DNA of 64,000 nucleotides from Acorus gramineus (GCA_030737835.1 JAUJYN010000027.1:2354400-2418399), one strand, 5' to 3'. Counted from the first letter of the stretch, positions 43,401 through 56,600 are shown. Notes: generated by a model not told the origin, from the letters alone. Program-made: numbers and translations.

Positions 43401-43557
43401 AACTGGACATCTCATAATAAAATCATATTTAAACCTCTTCATCTTGGATTTTAACAAAATCAAATCCAAAACCCAAATTGGAAATACATAACTTAGGAAA
43501 AAAAAATTATGTACCCAATTCTTCAAACAGAGCGCTCCAAATGACACAGACCCAACA
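40438..43557 (-). repeat. 3' LTR of gypsy 1 (~3.1 kb)
   Basis: Runs from TGTCATGCCCCGGGCG (complement of the LTR end) to the complement of TGTTGGGTCTGTGTC. Notable parts: three ~75-bp tandem units with CCTCACCCTCACCCCTCAAT (about 40970-41210), a CG/CA alternating tract (about 42130-42590), a CCACCA microsatellite, and a run of 21 G (42975-42995). It is very similar to 46937-49996 by eye. Confidence 0.88.
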
Positions 43558-46500
43558 TTCTTCCCCCCTTAGGAAATTTAGTCCTCGAAATTTAAGGAAA
43601 CCCAAAAGGGAAGACCGAAAGTATCAAGCTTAGACCTTTGCTCCCAAGTGGTCTTCGCACCGGACTGGCGCTACCAACCCACTGCAATCAAAGGAACAGT
43701 CTTAGCATGGAGCCTCTTCTCATGCTTGTCCCTGACCTCGATCCACTGCTCCACGAACGACAAATCCACCTCGAGGATGAGGCGGTCGAACAAAAAGACT
43801 GAGCAGGATCGTGGACATAACGCCTCGACCATGGGACAAGGACGACGTCGTGGGCATGAACCAGCTGTGGGGGAAAGGCTACATGATAAGCCACCTCCCC
43901 AATCCACTCAATGACGAGAAATGGTCCCATTAAAGAGCAAACTCAGCTTGCCCCGAACGTCGAAACAGAGGGTGCCCTTCACAGATCCATCTGGGTGCTC
44001 GAATGGCAGTCGCTTGCAGGCATACCCCAACAAATGGGTGGTGCCTCACCCAACTGCCCTCATCATCGAGCACGCAGGCACATAGCATGTCCTCCAAGGT
44101 CCGAATCGTCCTCATTTACTGGCTGACCATCGGCGATGAAACGCAATACTTAAATGGAGGCTCGTGCCAAAGGCTACGCCACAACCTCAAAGTAACCCTC
44201 GCGTCTCAACCGAAAATAGCGCCGACTGGAGTGCCATGAAGACGAACAATCGCGAAGGTGAAAACCCACGTCAAGGCGTCCAGAGACTCAATCAGTCGGA
44301 TAGGGAGGGAAGCGCGGACTTAGTCAGTCGGTCAATGATCACCTAGACGGCGTCGTGACCCGAACGTGACATTAACGAGTCTGCAACAATCCCTGATAAC
44401 CCACTCCCACGTCCACTGAGGAATCTCGATGGACTGACGCTTTCCACGCGATGATGATTCTCAAACTTTGCCTGAGGGCATGCCAACCTGGGGAAAACAA
44501 GGTCACCCACATCACCTTATCATCACACCACAGCAAACTCAACAAAGACTACCCCAAAGTAGTCCTCGGAAACCCAATAAAACTTTTGAGATCCACGAAG
44601 GCATCCGGCGCATTCGTCAACCCCGACGGCAGTACTTAAAACTCGTAGTGCCTGAACGGTCACGAAAGGCCATCTACGGGATGTCCAACTCTCGGATCTC
44701 CGACTTGTGGTACCCTTGTGCGAAGATCGATCTAACAGCAGACACTCGCTCCCAGAGCTGGTCCAATAGATCATCGATTCGCGGCAAAGGTAATTGATCT
44801 TCAACCTCCACGGGGAGATCAAAACAACACCACGAACAATTAAGTTCAGATTCTGCTCCTCGAGCATGGCTGGCGCTCATGATAACACTTACACACTAGG
44901 TAAGCCGCTCAACCACACTTAATCCACAAGACACGCAATAAGGGGTCATCGAACCTCGACAATGCCTATGCGACGTCATCTATCCGATAGGGCGGTTGAG
45001 TCCCATCACGAACGCTAGCATCGCGTCTCCTTATTCGCGACCAATGTGGGGCAAACGCGACAGTATCCACAACTGTGCTTACATGCCGCCAGAGATAGGC
45101 CGCTCATCACAACCATTGGAACTCTGGCATCCTGCACTCCATGGGCAGATTCATCACGGGGAGTCCACGCTCTCGTCATCATTTAGCAGCACTCTCCCGG
45201 TGTGGCCTCTACCTGGTAGCCTCCCAAGCCCGCTATCTCTGCCATATGGGCGCACCACAAGCATAGGATCTGGGAGCACCTCACAGGGCTCTGGCCTCAA
45301 CCGGGCAGCTACAACACACAATGATTTATCGAAGCGACTCCAGATGCCACTATGGAACCCTGTCCACTAGCGATCGCCCACTGAGCTGCAATAGGACGCA
45401 CCCAATCCGATCGAACGCATCACCACACCCAACCGTGATGCATCGGAGCAAACTGTGTACCCACCCCTCCCAGACGGAAGGTAAGAACTGGCGCTGAGGT
45501 GAGCCTTCGCTTAAACTCCAGGAAGCTCTCCTCGCAAGACGGGGACCATTCGAACCGGACATCCTTCCGAGCGAGGCGGTTAGGAGGTACAACCATCTTC
45601 GAGAAACCCTCGACAAACCTCCCGCAATAACCCGCCAAGCCCAGGAAGTTCCGAATCTCCTCAGGGTTCGACGGTCGACGCCAATTTGACACGACGAGCA
45701 TCTTATCCGGGTCCACAGATATGCCCTCGCCAGAAATTCACGTGGCCCAGAAAGGCCATACTCTCCAACCAAAACTCGCACTTAATCCACCATCAGCTGA
45801 TGCTTCCAGGGTATTCCTTGACTGGGAAAAGAAACCTCGGGAGAGCACCATGAGGTCCCGATATAGGATACCCCGACAACCAAACAAGGAACACGGAGTA
45901 CCCTAGCCCGGGTCTCAACGCTGACCTCACACGGCCCCTTAAACCAGAAAAGGAACACTAGAAGAAGACATCACCCTTAAAGAATACTACCAACCCCACT
46001 GGATCATCTACATCTAGATAATCACCCACCGATATCCTTCAACATCCATCACAAGACCGGACCCAACATCCTTGGGAATGGTCACACAACAATTGGATCA
46101 CGAGGCAACGCGTCTTCGCCTCATCCACACCCTCACTCCCGAAAGTAGACATATTGGGACTTTGGGAGAGACTTAGACTGCTCTACTCCCCGGTCCACCG
46201 GTAGCCTCTCCTCCACACCGTAGGCCGCCTGGTCCGCTCCCACAATTCAGCACAGTCTGAACCCAAATCAGGAGGTGCCTACTGATGGGAGCCCTCTGTC
46301 AGGAAGGCCTGTCTAACGCTGAGGAGTCCCTACATCGGATCCAACGAAGGGGGAGAACGATTCCACGCCCGCGACATCATTCAATAATCCTCTTTCGGGT
46401 AGCCCCTACCTGGCATACTCCCACGATCAGTACCCCTCCGACTGCATCGGTGGTACCTACGGATGGGAGCCTTCTGCCAGGACGGCTACAACCTGGCCTC

Positions 46501-46936
46501 CTCAACTCGAACAACCACTTTCGATACCCGCTCATCGCGATATCACACACTTGCATATCAGCAACCAACGCACTCGTCAGGTCCTTTAATGCTCTCGCCT
46601 GCTTCTCCAACACTCTGGTCTGGGCCTCCAGTGGCTTGGTCTGAGTCTCCACCAAATCCGCTATCCGAGCGAATGCACGTTTCCATGCGGGAGGCTCCTG
46701 CGCCGATCCTGGCCTCACAGCCGTGGACTCTCCAGTAGCATCCTCGCCTCTGGTAGGTCCGGAAACCTCCAAAGGTCGAGAGGGACCAAGTCCGCGCCGT
46801 CCTCTACGAGGAGGCATATCAGCAACCTAAGAAAACCAGACACTAGGATCAGAATACTCATATAGAAATCCTAGGACTCATCTCTACGAAAGAAGACAAT
46901 TGGCTCTGACAGGACCAGGCTCTGATACCAACTTTT
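43558..46936 (-). pseudogene. gypsy 1 interior, gag and scrambled pol fragments
   Basis: Reading along the minus strand: gag N-terminus (46817 downward, MPPRRGRRGLGPSRP, about 60 good codons); two LTR-like modules (about 46340-46180 and 45940-45820); RT C-terminus/RNase H (45720-45420: NWRRPSNPEEIRNFLGLAG, SPSCEESFLEFKRRLTSAPV); a gag piece (about 45110-44990); RT palm start (about 44830-44523: PLPRIDDLLDQL); integrase C-terminal part (44115-43690: RTLEDMLCACV, IGEVAYHVAFPPQLVHAHDV). The order differs from a normal element because the RNase H block precedes the RT palm block. Stops are everywhere. Confidence 0.75.
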
Positions 46937-49900
46937 TGTCATGCCCCGGGCGTCCCCGGGACGCGGCAAGTGTATATATGATATCAGTCTAAACAGGAGT
47001 TCAATAACATACTCACACAACAGCTAAAATGACAACACAGACAAAAGCAGGGCTGACATGATATATACACAAATAGCGGAAGCTAAAAGACTAAATCTGT
47101 AATCCAAAAACATATTACAGACTCGATACATAATCAACTGTCCTGTGAGAGCCAATATATACAATGACATCCAAATAATATACAAACGCGTGCCCAAGCA
47201 TGGAATATAACACATACAATCAAAAGGGATGCTGATAGCCTCTGATACTCGCGGGACGTGGCGCTACTCCGCTACTGGTGCAGTCCCTCGGGGAGCTCCT
47301 CCTCCAGATCCGACTCAGATAGCACTGGAGAATAATAATTATGCGAGGGGTGAGCCACACGCTCAGTGAACAGCACAACCCATGCATCACAATTTATATT
47401 AACCACCAGATATTATTAACCACAATCATCAATATACAAGCCTAAAAGTGGCAAGAACTTCGCAATCCAGTGGGTCGCTATCGCCAACCCACTACTCCCT
47501 CACCCTCACCCCTTAATAGGTGACATAGGATATTGGGATTGAAAAATACACCAATCCAGTGGGTCGCTATCGCCAACCCACTACACCCTCACCCTCACCC
47601 TCACCCCTCAATATGGTGACATAGGATATTGGGACTGACTAGGCTGATGGTCACCCTTGGTCCACCGATAGTCTCTCCCCACTCCGTAGGCCGTTTGGCC
47701 ACCCCCACATTCAGCACAGTCCGTCCCAAATCAGGAGGTGCCTACTGATGGGAGCCCCTGCACGGGACAGCCTTTCCAACGTCGGGGCAGTCTCTACACG
47801 GATCCAACGAAGGGAACAGAACAGCCTATCCATCGCATATGATCCACTCGGATCCGCAGACAACACATCTCAACAACTCTAATGTCATGAATTCTTCAGA
47901 ATTCCTCCAGGGCGCATAACCAAGATGCGGGGAACATGCATAATAATAATAACAAGGGTATAATATTATTGGGAAAGAAACCTTGGGAGGGCAGCGTGAG
48001 GTCCCGATATAGGACATCCCGACAACCAAACAAGGAACACGGAGTACCCTAACCCGGGTCTCAATGTTGACCTCGCAAGGCCCCTCCCTATAATATTATC
48101 TAAGGCATGCAATTAAACATATGCTAGCATTTAATTTAATCAATTAAACTAGTAGGACGCATGCATAGGCCGAGGCTTCCTAGCATGAGAACAGGGTGAC
48201 AGGATGCATGGCTCTTACACATATCCTAAGGGTGCAAGTCCCTAACATACAAAGTCTAGGGTAGCATGCATACTACATTTTTATCATGCTTGCATGGATT
48301 ACACATTACACAAGTTAATATAAATCCATGGTGCCCCAGGGGAGGACGGTACACGCCCAAGTGCATATAACGCCTCCCTACTGGGTTGGATTGTCCCACT
48401 CACCAACACCCGGGTCGTCGCGTGACCGTCTGTCAAGATCTGCAAGACAGGGTAATCAACTCGGTGAGTAAAATACATAAATACCACTAAAAATACACTA
48501 AAAATACCTAACACTCGGACAAACGTACATACGGCCCGTACGCACGCGAGTCCGAGCACCCCGACTCACTCCCGAACCCCCGGGCAGCCATACACACGGC
48601 CACCCGCACGCGCACGCACGAATGCGCACACACGCACACATTCCGGCACCATCGGCGCACTGCCGCGCGCCCCGACGCACTGCCGCACGCACGCGCACAC
48701 TAGCGCGTGCCCGCGCGCACCGCGCGTCCAACCCGCGCCCCACGCGCATCACCCCGCGCACGCCCCATCACGCGCACCCACGCGCGCGCATTGGTCCCCA
48801 GCTCTGCGCCCAGGCGCATGCCCAGGCGCCCTGCCCCGCACCCAGGCACAGTGCCCAAGCGCCCTGCCTGCGCGCGCGCACGCTCGCGCGCACGTCCGCG
48901 CGCACCCGCGCGCACTCCCGCTCGCACCCCCGCTCGCGCCTGCACCCCCGCGCACCCGCGCGCACTCCCGCACGCACCTGCGCCCGCGCGCATCTGCGCG
49001 CCCACCAGCGCTCGCCTACGCGGGCGCGCGCCCGCAGACGACGCCCAGCACGCGCCCAGCCCATTCTAACCACATTTTCACCCATCCGAACCCCTTACAC
49101 ACACCCTAACACCTCTACCTAGCATGCATGACTTCCCAACCAACCCCTTAAGCCAAGAAAACCAAGAAAACGGAGGGGAGGAGCTCACCTTGGGAGGGAA
49201 AAGAAAGGGAGAGGTTCGGGGCCCTTCGCGCACCGAAACGCCGCCACCCGGAACCACCACCACCACCACCTCCACTCAGCCTCCTCAGCCTCCTCTATGG
49301 CAGCAAAAACAGGGGGGGGAAAGATCATGCAAGGAGAGCTTGAGAGAAGGGAAGAAACAACAACACAACAAGACATACACAAGGATCTACCATCCCTTCC
49401 TCCACCACCATCTCCTTCTCTTTGTGTCATTCAATCAGACACATGGGGGGGGGGGGGCTTTGAAGGAGAGGAAAGGGACAAGAAAATGCAGGTCGACGTG
49501 CACATTGGGAGGGGAAGAGAGAGAGAGGAGATATTTATCAAAATATCTTAAGGGGGAATTACTAAGTCGCCCTCCGACTAGAAATTCTGCGCAAGCTTTA
49601 CTGGAACAGCCATAACTTCCCCGATACAGCTCCGAATTGCTTGATTCCAAGACCGATGGAAAGCTAAGAAGATTATCTACAACTTTCATGTTCATGGAAA
49701 GATCAGATAATCTCTCCCGATAATCCGAAAGTAGAGCTAAACATGGAACAGGGCTGCTGCCAGAATTTCCATCCCCGGGGTATACTTGGAAAAATACCCA
49801 TAACTTTTACTACAAGAATCCAGTTGATCTAATTCCACTTCTGTGCGAAAGCTAACTCAAAACTGGACATCTCATAATAAAATCATAATTAAACCTCTTC

Positions 49901-49996
49901 ATCTTAGATTTTAACAAAATCAAATCCAAAACCCAAATTGGAAATACATAACTTAGGAAAAAAAATTATGTACCCTAATCTTCAAACAGAGTGCTC
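46937..49996 (-). repeat. 5' LTR of gypsy 1, outer tip missing
   Basis: 3060 bp. Same organisation as the 40438 copy, but with two instead of three CCTCACCCTCACCC units and a 13-G run at 49445-49457. Its outer end stops at GAGTGCTC (49996); the ~24 bp that complete the LTR in the other copies are replaced by the end of gypsy 2's LTR. Confidence 0.87.
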
Positions 49997-50020
49997 GGGG
50001 ACGCCTGGGGCGTGACAAAA

Positions 50021-50038
50021 GTTGCTATCAGAGCCTGG
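50021..50038 (+). promoter_or_regulatory. primer-binding site of gypsy 2
   Basis: GTTGCTATCAGAGCCTGG, one mismatch from the TTGGTATCAGAGCC-type complement of initiator methionine tRNA, four bases after the LTR end. Confidence 0.8.
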
Positions 50039-50135
50039 TCCTGTCAGAGCCAATGGTCTTCTTTCATAGAGATGAGTCCTAGGATTTCGATATGAGTATT
50101 CTGATCCTAGTGTCTGGTTTTCTTGGGTTGCTGAT

Positions 50136-50522
50136 ATGCCTCCTCGTGGAGGACGGCGCGGACTAGGTCCCTCTCGACCTTTGGAGGTTTTCGGACCTAC
50201 TAGAGGCGAGGATGCTACTGGAGAGTCCACGGCTGTGAGGCCAGGATCGGTGCAGGAGCCTCCTGCATGGAAACGTGCGTTCGCTCGGATAACAGATTTG
50301 GTGGAGACTCAGGTGAGGGCACTGGAGGCCCAGGCTAGAATGTTGGCAGAGCAGGCACGGGAGATTCAGGAGCTGCGGGCGGCCCGTGATGTAGTTCCAC
50401 AAGTCCCCTTGATGGCAGATCCGCCAGTGGTACCCGAAGTACCCCCAGTCCCTGTGGTGTTCCCAGCTGTGAAAGTTCAGGATCCCCTGGTGAGGGAGGT
50501 GGAGCTGGAGGCTGCAGCGTGA
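50136..50522 (+). pseudogene. gypsy 2 gag N-terminal fragment
   Basis: ATG at 50136 gives MPPRGGRRGLGPSRPLEV and about 128 codons with a heptad-like ALEAQARMLAEQAREIQELR coiled-coil stretch, then a stop. No capsid core or zinc knuckle follows directly. The gypsy 1 copy begins the same way, which supports this start. Confidence 0.8.
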
Positions 50523-51280
50523 GTATTGAGAAAGGTTGTTCAAGTTGAGGAGGCCGGGTTGTAGCTGTCCTGGCAGAGAATTCCCATCCGTAGGTACCAC
50601 CGATGCAGTCGGAGGGGTACTGATCGTGGGAGTATGCCAGGTAGAGGCTAACCCGGAAAATGATTAATGAATGATGTCGCGAGCGTGGAATCGTTCTCCC
50701 TTTTGTCGGATCCGTGTAGGGACTCCTCAGTGTTAAAGAGGCCTTCCTGACAGAGGGCTCCCATCAGTAGGCACCTCCTGATTTGGGTTCGGACTGTGTT
50801 GAATTGTAAGAGCGGACCAGACGGCCTTCAGTGTGGAGGAGAGGCTACCGGTGGACCAGGGGTGTAGAGTAGTCTAAGTCTCTCCCAAAGTCCCAAGTTT
50901 CCTCCTTTTGGGAGTGAGGGTGTGGATGAGGCGAAGACGCGACGTCTCGTGACCCAATTGTTGTTCGACCGTTCCCAAAGATGTTGGGTCCGGTCTTGTG
51001 ATGGATGTTGAAGGATATCGATGGGTGATTATCTAGATGTAGATGATCCAGTGGGGTTAGTAGTGTTCTTTAAGGGTGATGTCTTCTTCCAGACTTCCTA
51101 CTCTGGATGAGGGGCCTTGCAGGGTCAGCGTTGAGACCCGGGCTAGGGTACTCCGTGTTCCTTGTTTGGTTGTCGGGGTATCCTATATCGGGACCTCATG
51201 GTGCCCTGCCAAGGTTTCTTTTCCCAGTCAAGGACTACCATAGAAGCATCAAATTGATGGTGGATTAAGTGCGAGTTTTG
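50523..51280 (+). repeat. LTR-like modules inside gypsy 2 interior
   Basis: Two blocks resemble parts of the LTR: 50706-50900 (GGATCCGTGTAGGGACTCC, CTCCCATCAGTAGGCACCTC) matches LTR 55817-55975, and 51131-51215 (GGGTACTCCGTGTTCCTTGT, CCTATATCGGGACCTCA) matches 55560-55640. Their order is reversed relative to the LTR. No coding frame. Confidence 0.7.
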
Positions 51281-51281
51281 G

Positions 51282-53697
51282 TTGGAGAGTATGGCCTTTC
51301 AGGGCCACGTGATTTCTGGCAAAGGCATATCTGTGGACCCGGATAAGATGCTCGCCGTGTTAAATTGGCGTCGACCGTCGAACCCCGCAGAGATTTGGAA
51401 CTTCCTGGGCTTGGCGGGTTATTACAGGAGGCTTGTCGAGGTTTCTCGAAGATGGCTGTACCTCTTAACCGCCACGCTCGGAAGGATGTCCGGTTCGAGT
51501 GGTCCCCGTCTTGTGAGGAGAGCTTCCTGGAGTTTAAGCGAAGGCTCACCTCAGCGCCAGTTCTTACCTTCCGTCTGGGAGGGGTGGGTTCGCAGTTTGC
51601 TCCGATGCATCGCGGTTGGGTGTGGAGATGCGTTCGATCGGGATTGGGTGCGTCCTATTGCAACTCAGTGGGCGATCGCTAGTGGACAGGGTTCCATAGT
51701 GGCATCTGGAGTCGCTTCGATAAATCATTGTGGGTTGTAGCTGCCCGGTTGAGGCCAGAGCCCTGTGAGGTGCTCCCAGATCCTATGCTTGTGGTTCGCC
51801 CATATGGCAGAGATAGCGGGCTTGGGAGGCTACCAGGTAGAGGCCACACCGGGAGAGTGCTGCTAAATGATGACGAGAGCGTGGACTCCCTGTGATAAAT
51901 CTTCCCATGGAGTGCAGGATGCCGGAGTTCCAATGGTTGTGATGAGCGGCCTGTCGGTGGCGGCATGTGAAGCACAGTTCGCGAAACTGTCGCGTTTTGC
52001 CCAACATTGGTCGCAAATAAGGAGGCGCGATGCTAGCGTTCGTGATGGGACTCGACCGCCATATCAAATAGATGACGTCACATAGGCATTGTCGAGGTTC
52101 GACGACCCCTTATTGCATGTCTTGTGGATTAAGTGCGGTTGAGCGGCTTACCGAGCATGTAAGTGTTATCATGAGCGCCAGCCATGCTCGAAGAGCAGAA
52201 TCCGAACTTGATTGTTCATGGTGTTGTTTTGATCTCCCCGTGGAGGTAGAAGATCAATTACCTTTGCCGCGAATCGATGATCTATTTGACCAGCTCTGAG
52301 AGCGAGTGTCTGCTGTTAGATCGATCTTCGCACAAGGGTACCACAAGCTGGAGATCCGAGAGTTGGACATCCCGTAGATGGCCTTTCGTGACCGTTCGGG
52401 CACTACGAGTTTTAAGTACTGCCGTTGGGGTTGACGAATGCGCCGGATGCCTTCGTGGATCTCAAAAGTTTTATTGGGTTTCCGAGGACTACTTTGGGGT
52501 AGTCTTTGTTGAGTTGCTGTGGTGTGATGATAAGATGATGTGGGTGACCTTGTTTCCCCAGGTTGGCATGCCCTCAGGCAAAGTTCGAGATTCATCATCG
52601 CGTGAAAAGCGTCAGTCCATCGAGATTCCTCAGTGGACGTGAGAGTGGGTTGTCAGGGATTGTTGCAGACTCGTTAATGTCACGTTCGGGTCACGACGCC
52701 GTCTGGGTGATCATTGACCGACTGACTAAGTCCGCGATTCCCTCCCTATCAGACTGATTGAGTCTCTGGACGTCTTGACGTGGGTTTCCACCTTCGCGAT
52801 TGTTCGTCTTCATGGCACTCCAGTCGGCGCTATTTTCGGTTGAGACGCGAGGGTTACTTTGAGGTTGTGGCGCAGCCTTTGGCGCGAGCCTCCATTTAAG
52901 TATAGCGTTTCATCGCCGATGGACAGCCAGTCAATGAGGACGATTCGGACCTTGGAGGACATGCTATGTGCCTGCGTGTTCGATGATGAGGGCAGTTGGG
53001 TGAGGCACCACCCATTGTTGGGGTATGCCTGCAAGCGACTGCCATTCGAGCACCCAGATGGATCTGTGAAGGGCACTCTACAGGCGCAGTTTCATACCTC
53101 CCTTGTGTTGGGACGGTAGTGGAGCGCCAGTTGGACGGGCCATAAGTTAGTTGTTTGACCTTACGGTGGCCGGGTTGGTTCGTGTGTATATCTGCACCTC
53201 CCAGAACCGACAGAGGGCTACCCAAGTCATCGTCGTCAGGGGCTTACCTTTGGGTTTTGGCGACCATATTTTTCAGAAGGTGTCCTGGTTTAGGGGCACC
53301 CTCTGTTTCGACGTTCGGGGCAAGCTGAGTTGCTCTTCAATGGGACCTTTTCTCGTCATTGAGTGGATTGGGGAGGTGGCTTATCATGTAGCCTTTCCCC
53401 CACAGCTGGTTCATGCCCACGACGTCGTCCTTGTCCCATGGCCGAGGCGTTATGTCCACGATCCTGCTCAGTCTTTCTGTTCGACCGCCTCATCCTCGAG
53501 GTGGATTTGTCGCTCGTGGAGCAGTGGATTGAGGTCGGGGACAAGCATGAGAAGACTGTTCCTTTGATTATAGTGTGTTAGTAGCGCCAGTCCGGTGCGA
53601 AGACCACTTGGGAGCAAAGGTCTAAGCATGATACTTTCGGTCTTCCCTTTTGGGTTTCCTTAAATTTCGAGGACTAAATTTCCTAAGGGGGGAAGAA
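51282..53697 (+). pseudogene. gypsy 2 scrambled pol remnants
   Basis: In plus-strand order: RT C-terminus/RNase H (51282-51600: HVISGKGISVDPDKML, NFLGLAGYYRR, SCEESFLEFKRRLTSAPV); a gag piece (about 51940-52080: LSVAACEAQFAKLSRFAQHW); RT palm start (about 52240-52480: PLPRIDDLFDQL, then YHKLEIRELDIP); integrase core (about 52680-52760: GHDAVWVIIDRLTKSA); integrase C-terminal region (52920-53450: RTIRTLEDMLCACV, IGEVAYHVAFPPQLVHAHDV); chromodomain-like tail with VPLI and TTWEQ; LNFED near the end; then the polypurine tract AAGGGGGGAAGAA. All blocks are interrupted by stops or frame changes, and the YMDD-type active site was not found. Confidence 0.75.
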
Positions 53698-56600
53698 TGT
53701 TGTGTCTGTGTCATTTGGAGCGCTCTGTTTGAAGATTTGGGTACATAATTTTTTTTCCTAAGTTATGTATTCCTGATTTGGTGTTTGGATTTGATTTTGT
53801 TAAAATCCAAGATGAAAAGGTTTAATTATGAGTTTACTATGAGATCTCCAGTTTTGAGTTAGCTTTCGCACAGAAGTGGAATTAGATCAACTGGATTCTT
53901 GTAGTAAAAGTTATGGGTATTTTTCCAAGTATACCCCGGGGATGGAAATTCTGGCAGCAGCCCTGTTCCATGTTCGGATCTAATTTCGGATTAGGTAGAG
54001 GGATTATCTGATCATGGCATAAACATGAAAGTTGTAGATAATCTTCTTATCTTTCCATCGGTCTTGGAATCAAGCAATTCGGAGCTGTATCGGGGAAGTT
54101 ATGGCTGTTCCAGTGAAGCTTGCGCAGAATTTCTAGTCGGAGGGCGACTTAGTAAAATTTCCTTAGATATTTTGATAAATATCTCCTCTCTCTCTCTTCC
54201 CCTCCCAATGTGCACGTCGACCAGCTTTTCTTGGCCCTCTCTTTCCCTCATTCAAGCCCCCTAGGTGTTTGGTTTAATGCCTCAAAGAGAGATGGTGCAA
54301 GTGCATGAGTTGGGTTGTGTGGGTGTGTTGTTGTGTTTGTTCTCCCCTCTCTCAAGCTCCCTTGCATGGATCTTCCCCCCCTGATTTTCAGCTGAAGAGG
54401 AGGCTGAGGGGTGGTGGTGGTGGTCTCGGTGGCGGCGTTTCGGTGCGCGAAGGGCCCCCGAACCTTCCCCTTTTGTTCCCCCTCCAAGGTGAGCTCCTCC
54501 CCTCCTTTTCTTGATTTTTTGGCTTAAGGGGATGTTGGGAGGGTCATGCATGCTAGGTAGGGGTGTTTGGGTGTGTGTGAGAGGTTGAAAGGGGTTAAAA
54601 TGTGGTTAGAGTGGCTTGGGCGCGAGCTGGGCGTCGTCGGGCGCTGGCGGGCGCGCAGACGTGCGCGGGCGCGTGCGCGCGAGTGCGCGGGTGCGCTTGG
54701 AGCGGGCGCGCGGGTTCTGGCGCGAGCGGGGGTGCGCGCGGGCGTGCGCGTGAGCGTGCGCGCGCGCGGGCAGTGCGCCTGGGCGCTGGGCAGGGAACCA
54801 GTGCGCGTGCGTGCGCGTGCTGGGGCGTGCTGGGGCAGTGCGCGGGGTGCTGCGCGAGGGGCGCAGGCTGGACGGGCGGTGCGCGTGGGCGCGCGCGAGC
54901 GTGCGGGTGCGTGCGGGTGCGCGTCTGGGCGCGCGGGCAGGCGCGCCGATGGTGCCGGGGTGTGTGCGTGCGTGCGCATTCGTGCGTGCGCATGCGGGGG
55001 CCATGCGAATGGCTGCCCGAGGGTTCGGGTAGGTGTCGGGGCACTCGGACTCGCGTGCGTACGCATGTGCTCGCATGCGTGCGAGCCTGTATGCATGCTT
55101 ATACGAGTTTTGGGTATTTCTGTGCATTTCTATGTATAAATTGTGTGGTTTCTCACCCAGTTGGTTACCCTATCTTGTAGATCATGACGGACGGTCGCGC
55201 GACGACCCGATCTTCGGTGAGTGGGACAATCCAACCCAGTAGGGAGGCGCTACATGCACTTGGGCGTGTACCGTCCTCCCCTGGGGCACCATAGTAAATA
55301 TTAACCTGTTTAATATGAAAAGCTATGAAAGCATGATAATCTGTAGTATGCATGCCACCCTAGATTTGTATGCTAGGGACTTATACCCTTAGGACCCGTA
55401 TAAGAGCCATGCACCCTGTTATCATGTTTCCATGCTAGGAAAGCCCTGACCGATGCATGTTCCCATTTAGTTTATTTATTTAAATAAAATGCGAGCATGT
55501 GATTATTAGCCTGTTATAGTGAATATTATAGGGGAGGGGCCTCGCGAGGACAGCGGTGAGACCCGGGCTAGGGTACTCCGTGTTCCTTGTTTGGTTGTCG
55601 GGATGTCCTATATCGGGACCTCACGCTGCCCTCCCAAGGATTCTTTCCCCGTTAATATTCCAACCCTGTTATAACTATTATGCATGTTCCCCGCATCTTG
55701 GTTATGCGCCCTGGAGGAATTCTGAGGAATTCAGGTCATTAGAGTTGTTATGATGTGTTGTCTGCGGATCCGAGTGGATCATATGCGATGGATAGGCTGT
55801 TCTGTTCCCTTCGTTGGATCCGTGTAGAGACTACCCCGGCGTTAGAAAGGTTGTCCCGTGCAGGGGCTCCCATCAGTAGGCGCCTCCTGATTTGGTAGAA
55901 GGACTGCGCTGAATGTGGGAGTGGCCAAACGACCTACGGAGTGGGGAGAGACTATCGGTGGACCAAGGGTGACCAACAGCCTAGTCAGTCCCAAGAGCCT
56001 AGGTCACCTATTGAGGGTGAGGGTGAGGGTATGGTGGGCCGGCGATGTGGCGACCCACTGGATTGTAAGTCCCAATATCCTTGGTCACCCATTGAGGGTG
56101 AGGGTGAGGGTGTAGCGGGTTGGCGGTAGCGACCCGCTGGTTTTGTGTAGTTAGTCCCAATATCCTTGGTCACCCATTGAGAGGTGAGGGTGAGGGTGTA
56201 GTGGGTTGGCAGGAGCTACCCACTGGATTGCGGAGTTGTTGCCATTTTGTGGCTTGAGTAATGTGATTGTGGTTTAATAATATCTGGTTATGGTTAATAT
56301 AAGCTGTGATGCATGGGTTGTGCTGTTCACTGAGCGTGTGGCTCACCCCTCGCATAATTATTTTTCTCCAGTTATCGCTGAGGTGGACTTGAAGGAGGAG
56401 CTCCCGAGAGAGACTACACCAGTAGCGGAGCAGCACCACGTCCCGCGAGTTATAGAGGAAATCAGCACCCCTTTTTGGATTGTATGTATTATCTTCCGTG
56501 CTTGGGCACGCGGTTGTTTTTTATTTGGATGTCTTGTATATATTGGCTCTCACAGGACAGTTGATTATGTATCGAGTCTGTAATATGTTTTTGGATTACA

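Larger units (their letters stand above)
40438..49996 (-). mobile_element. chromodomain gypsy element, minus strand (gypsy 1)
   Basis: On the minus strand: 5' LTR 49996-46937, primer-binding site (plus strand GGCTCTGATACCAAC, 46918-46932), gag start at 46817, scrambled pol remnants, polypurine tract CCTAAGGGGGGAAGAA (complement of 43558-43573), 3' LTR 43557-40438. LTRs of about 3.1 kb with a gag starting MPPRRGRRG and a chromodomain-like tail point to the Tekay/Del chromovirus lineage. The interior is only about 3.4 kb, and no protein is intact, so it depends on other elements if it moved at all. The 5' LTR lacks its outermost ~24 bp, where it abuts gypsy 2. Confidence 0.85.
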
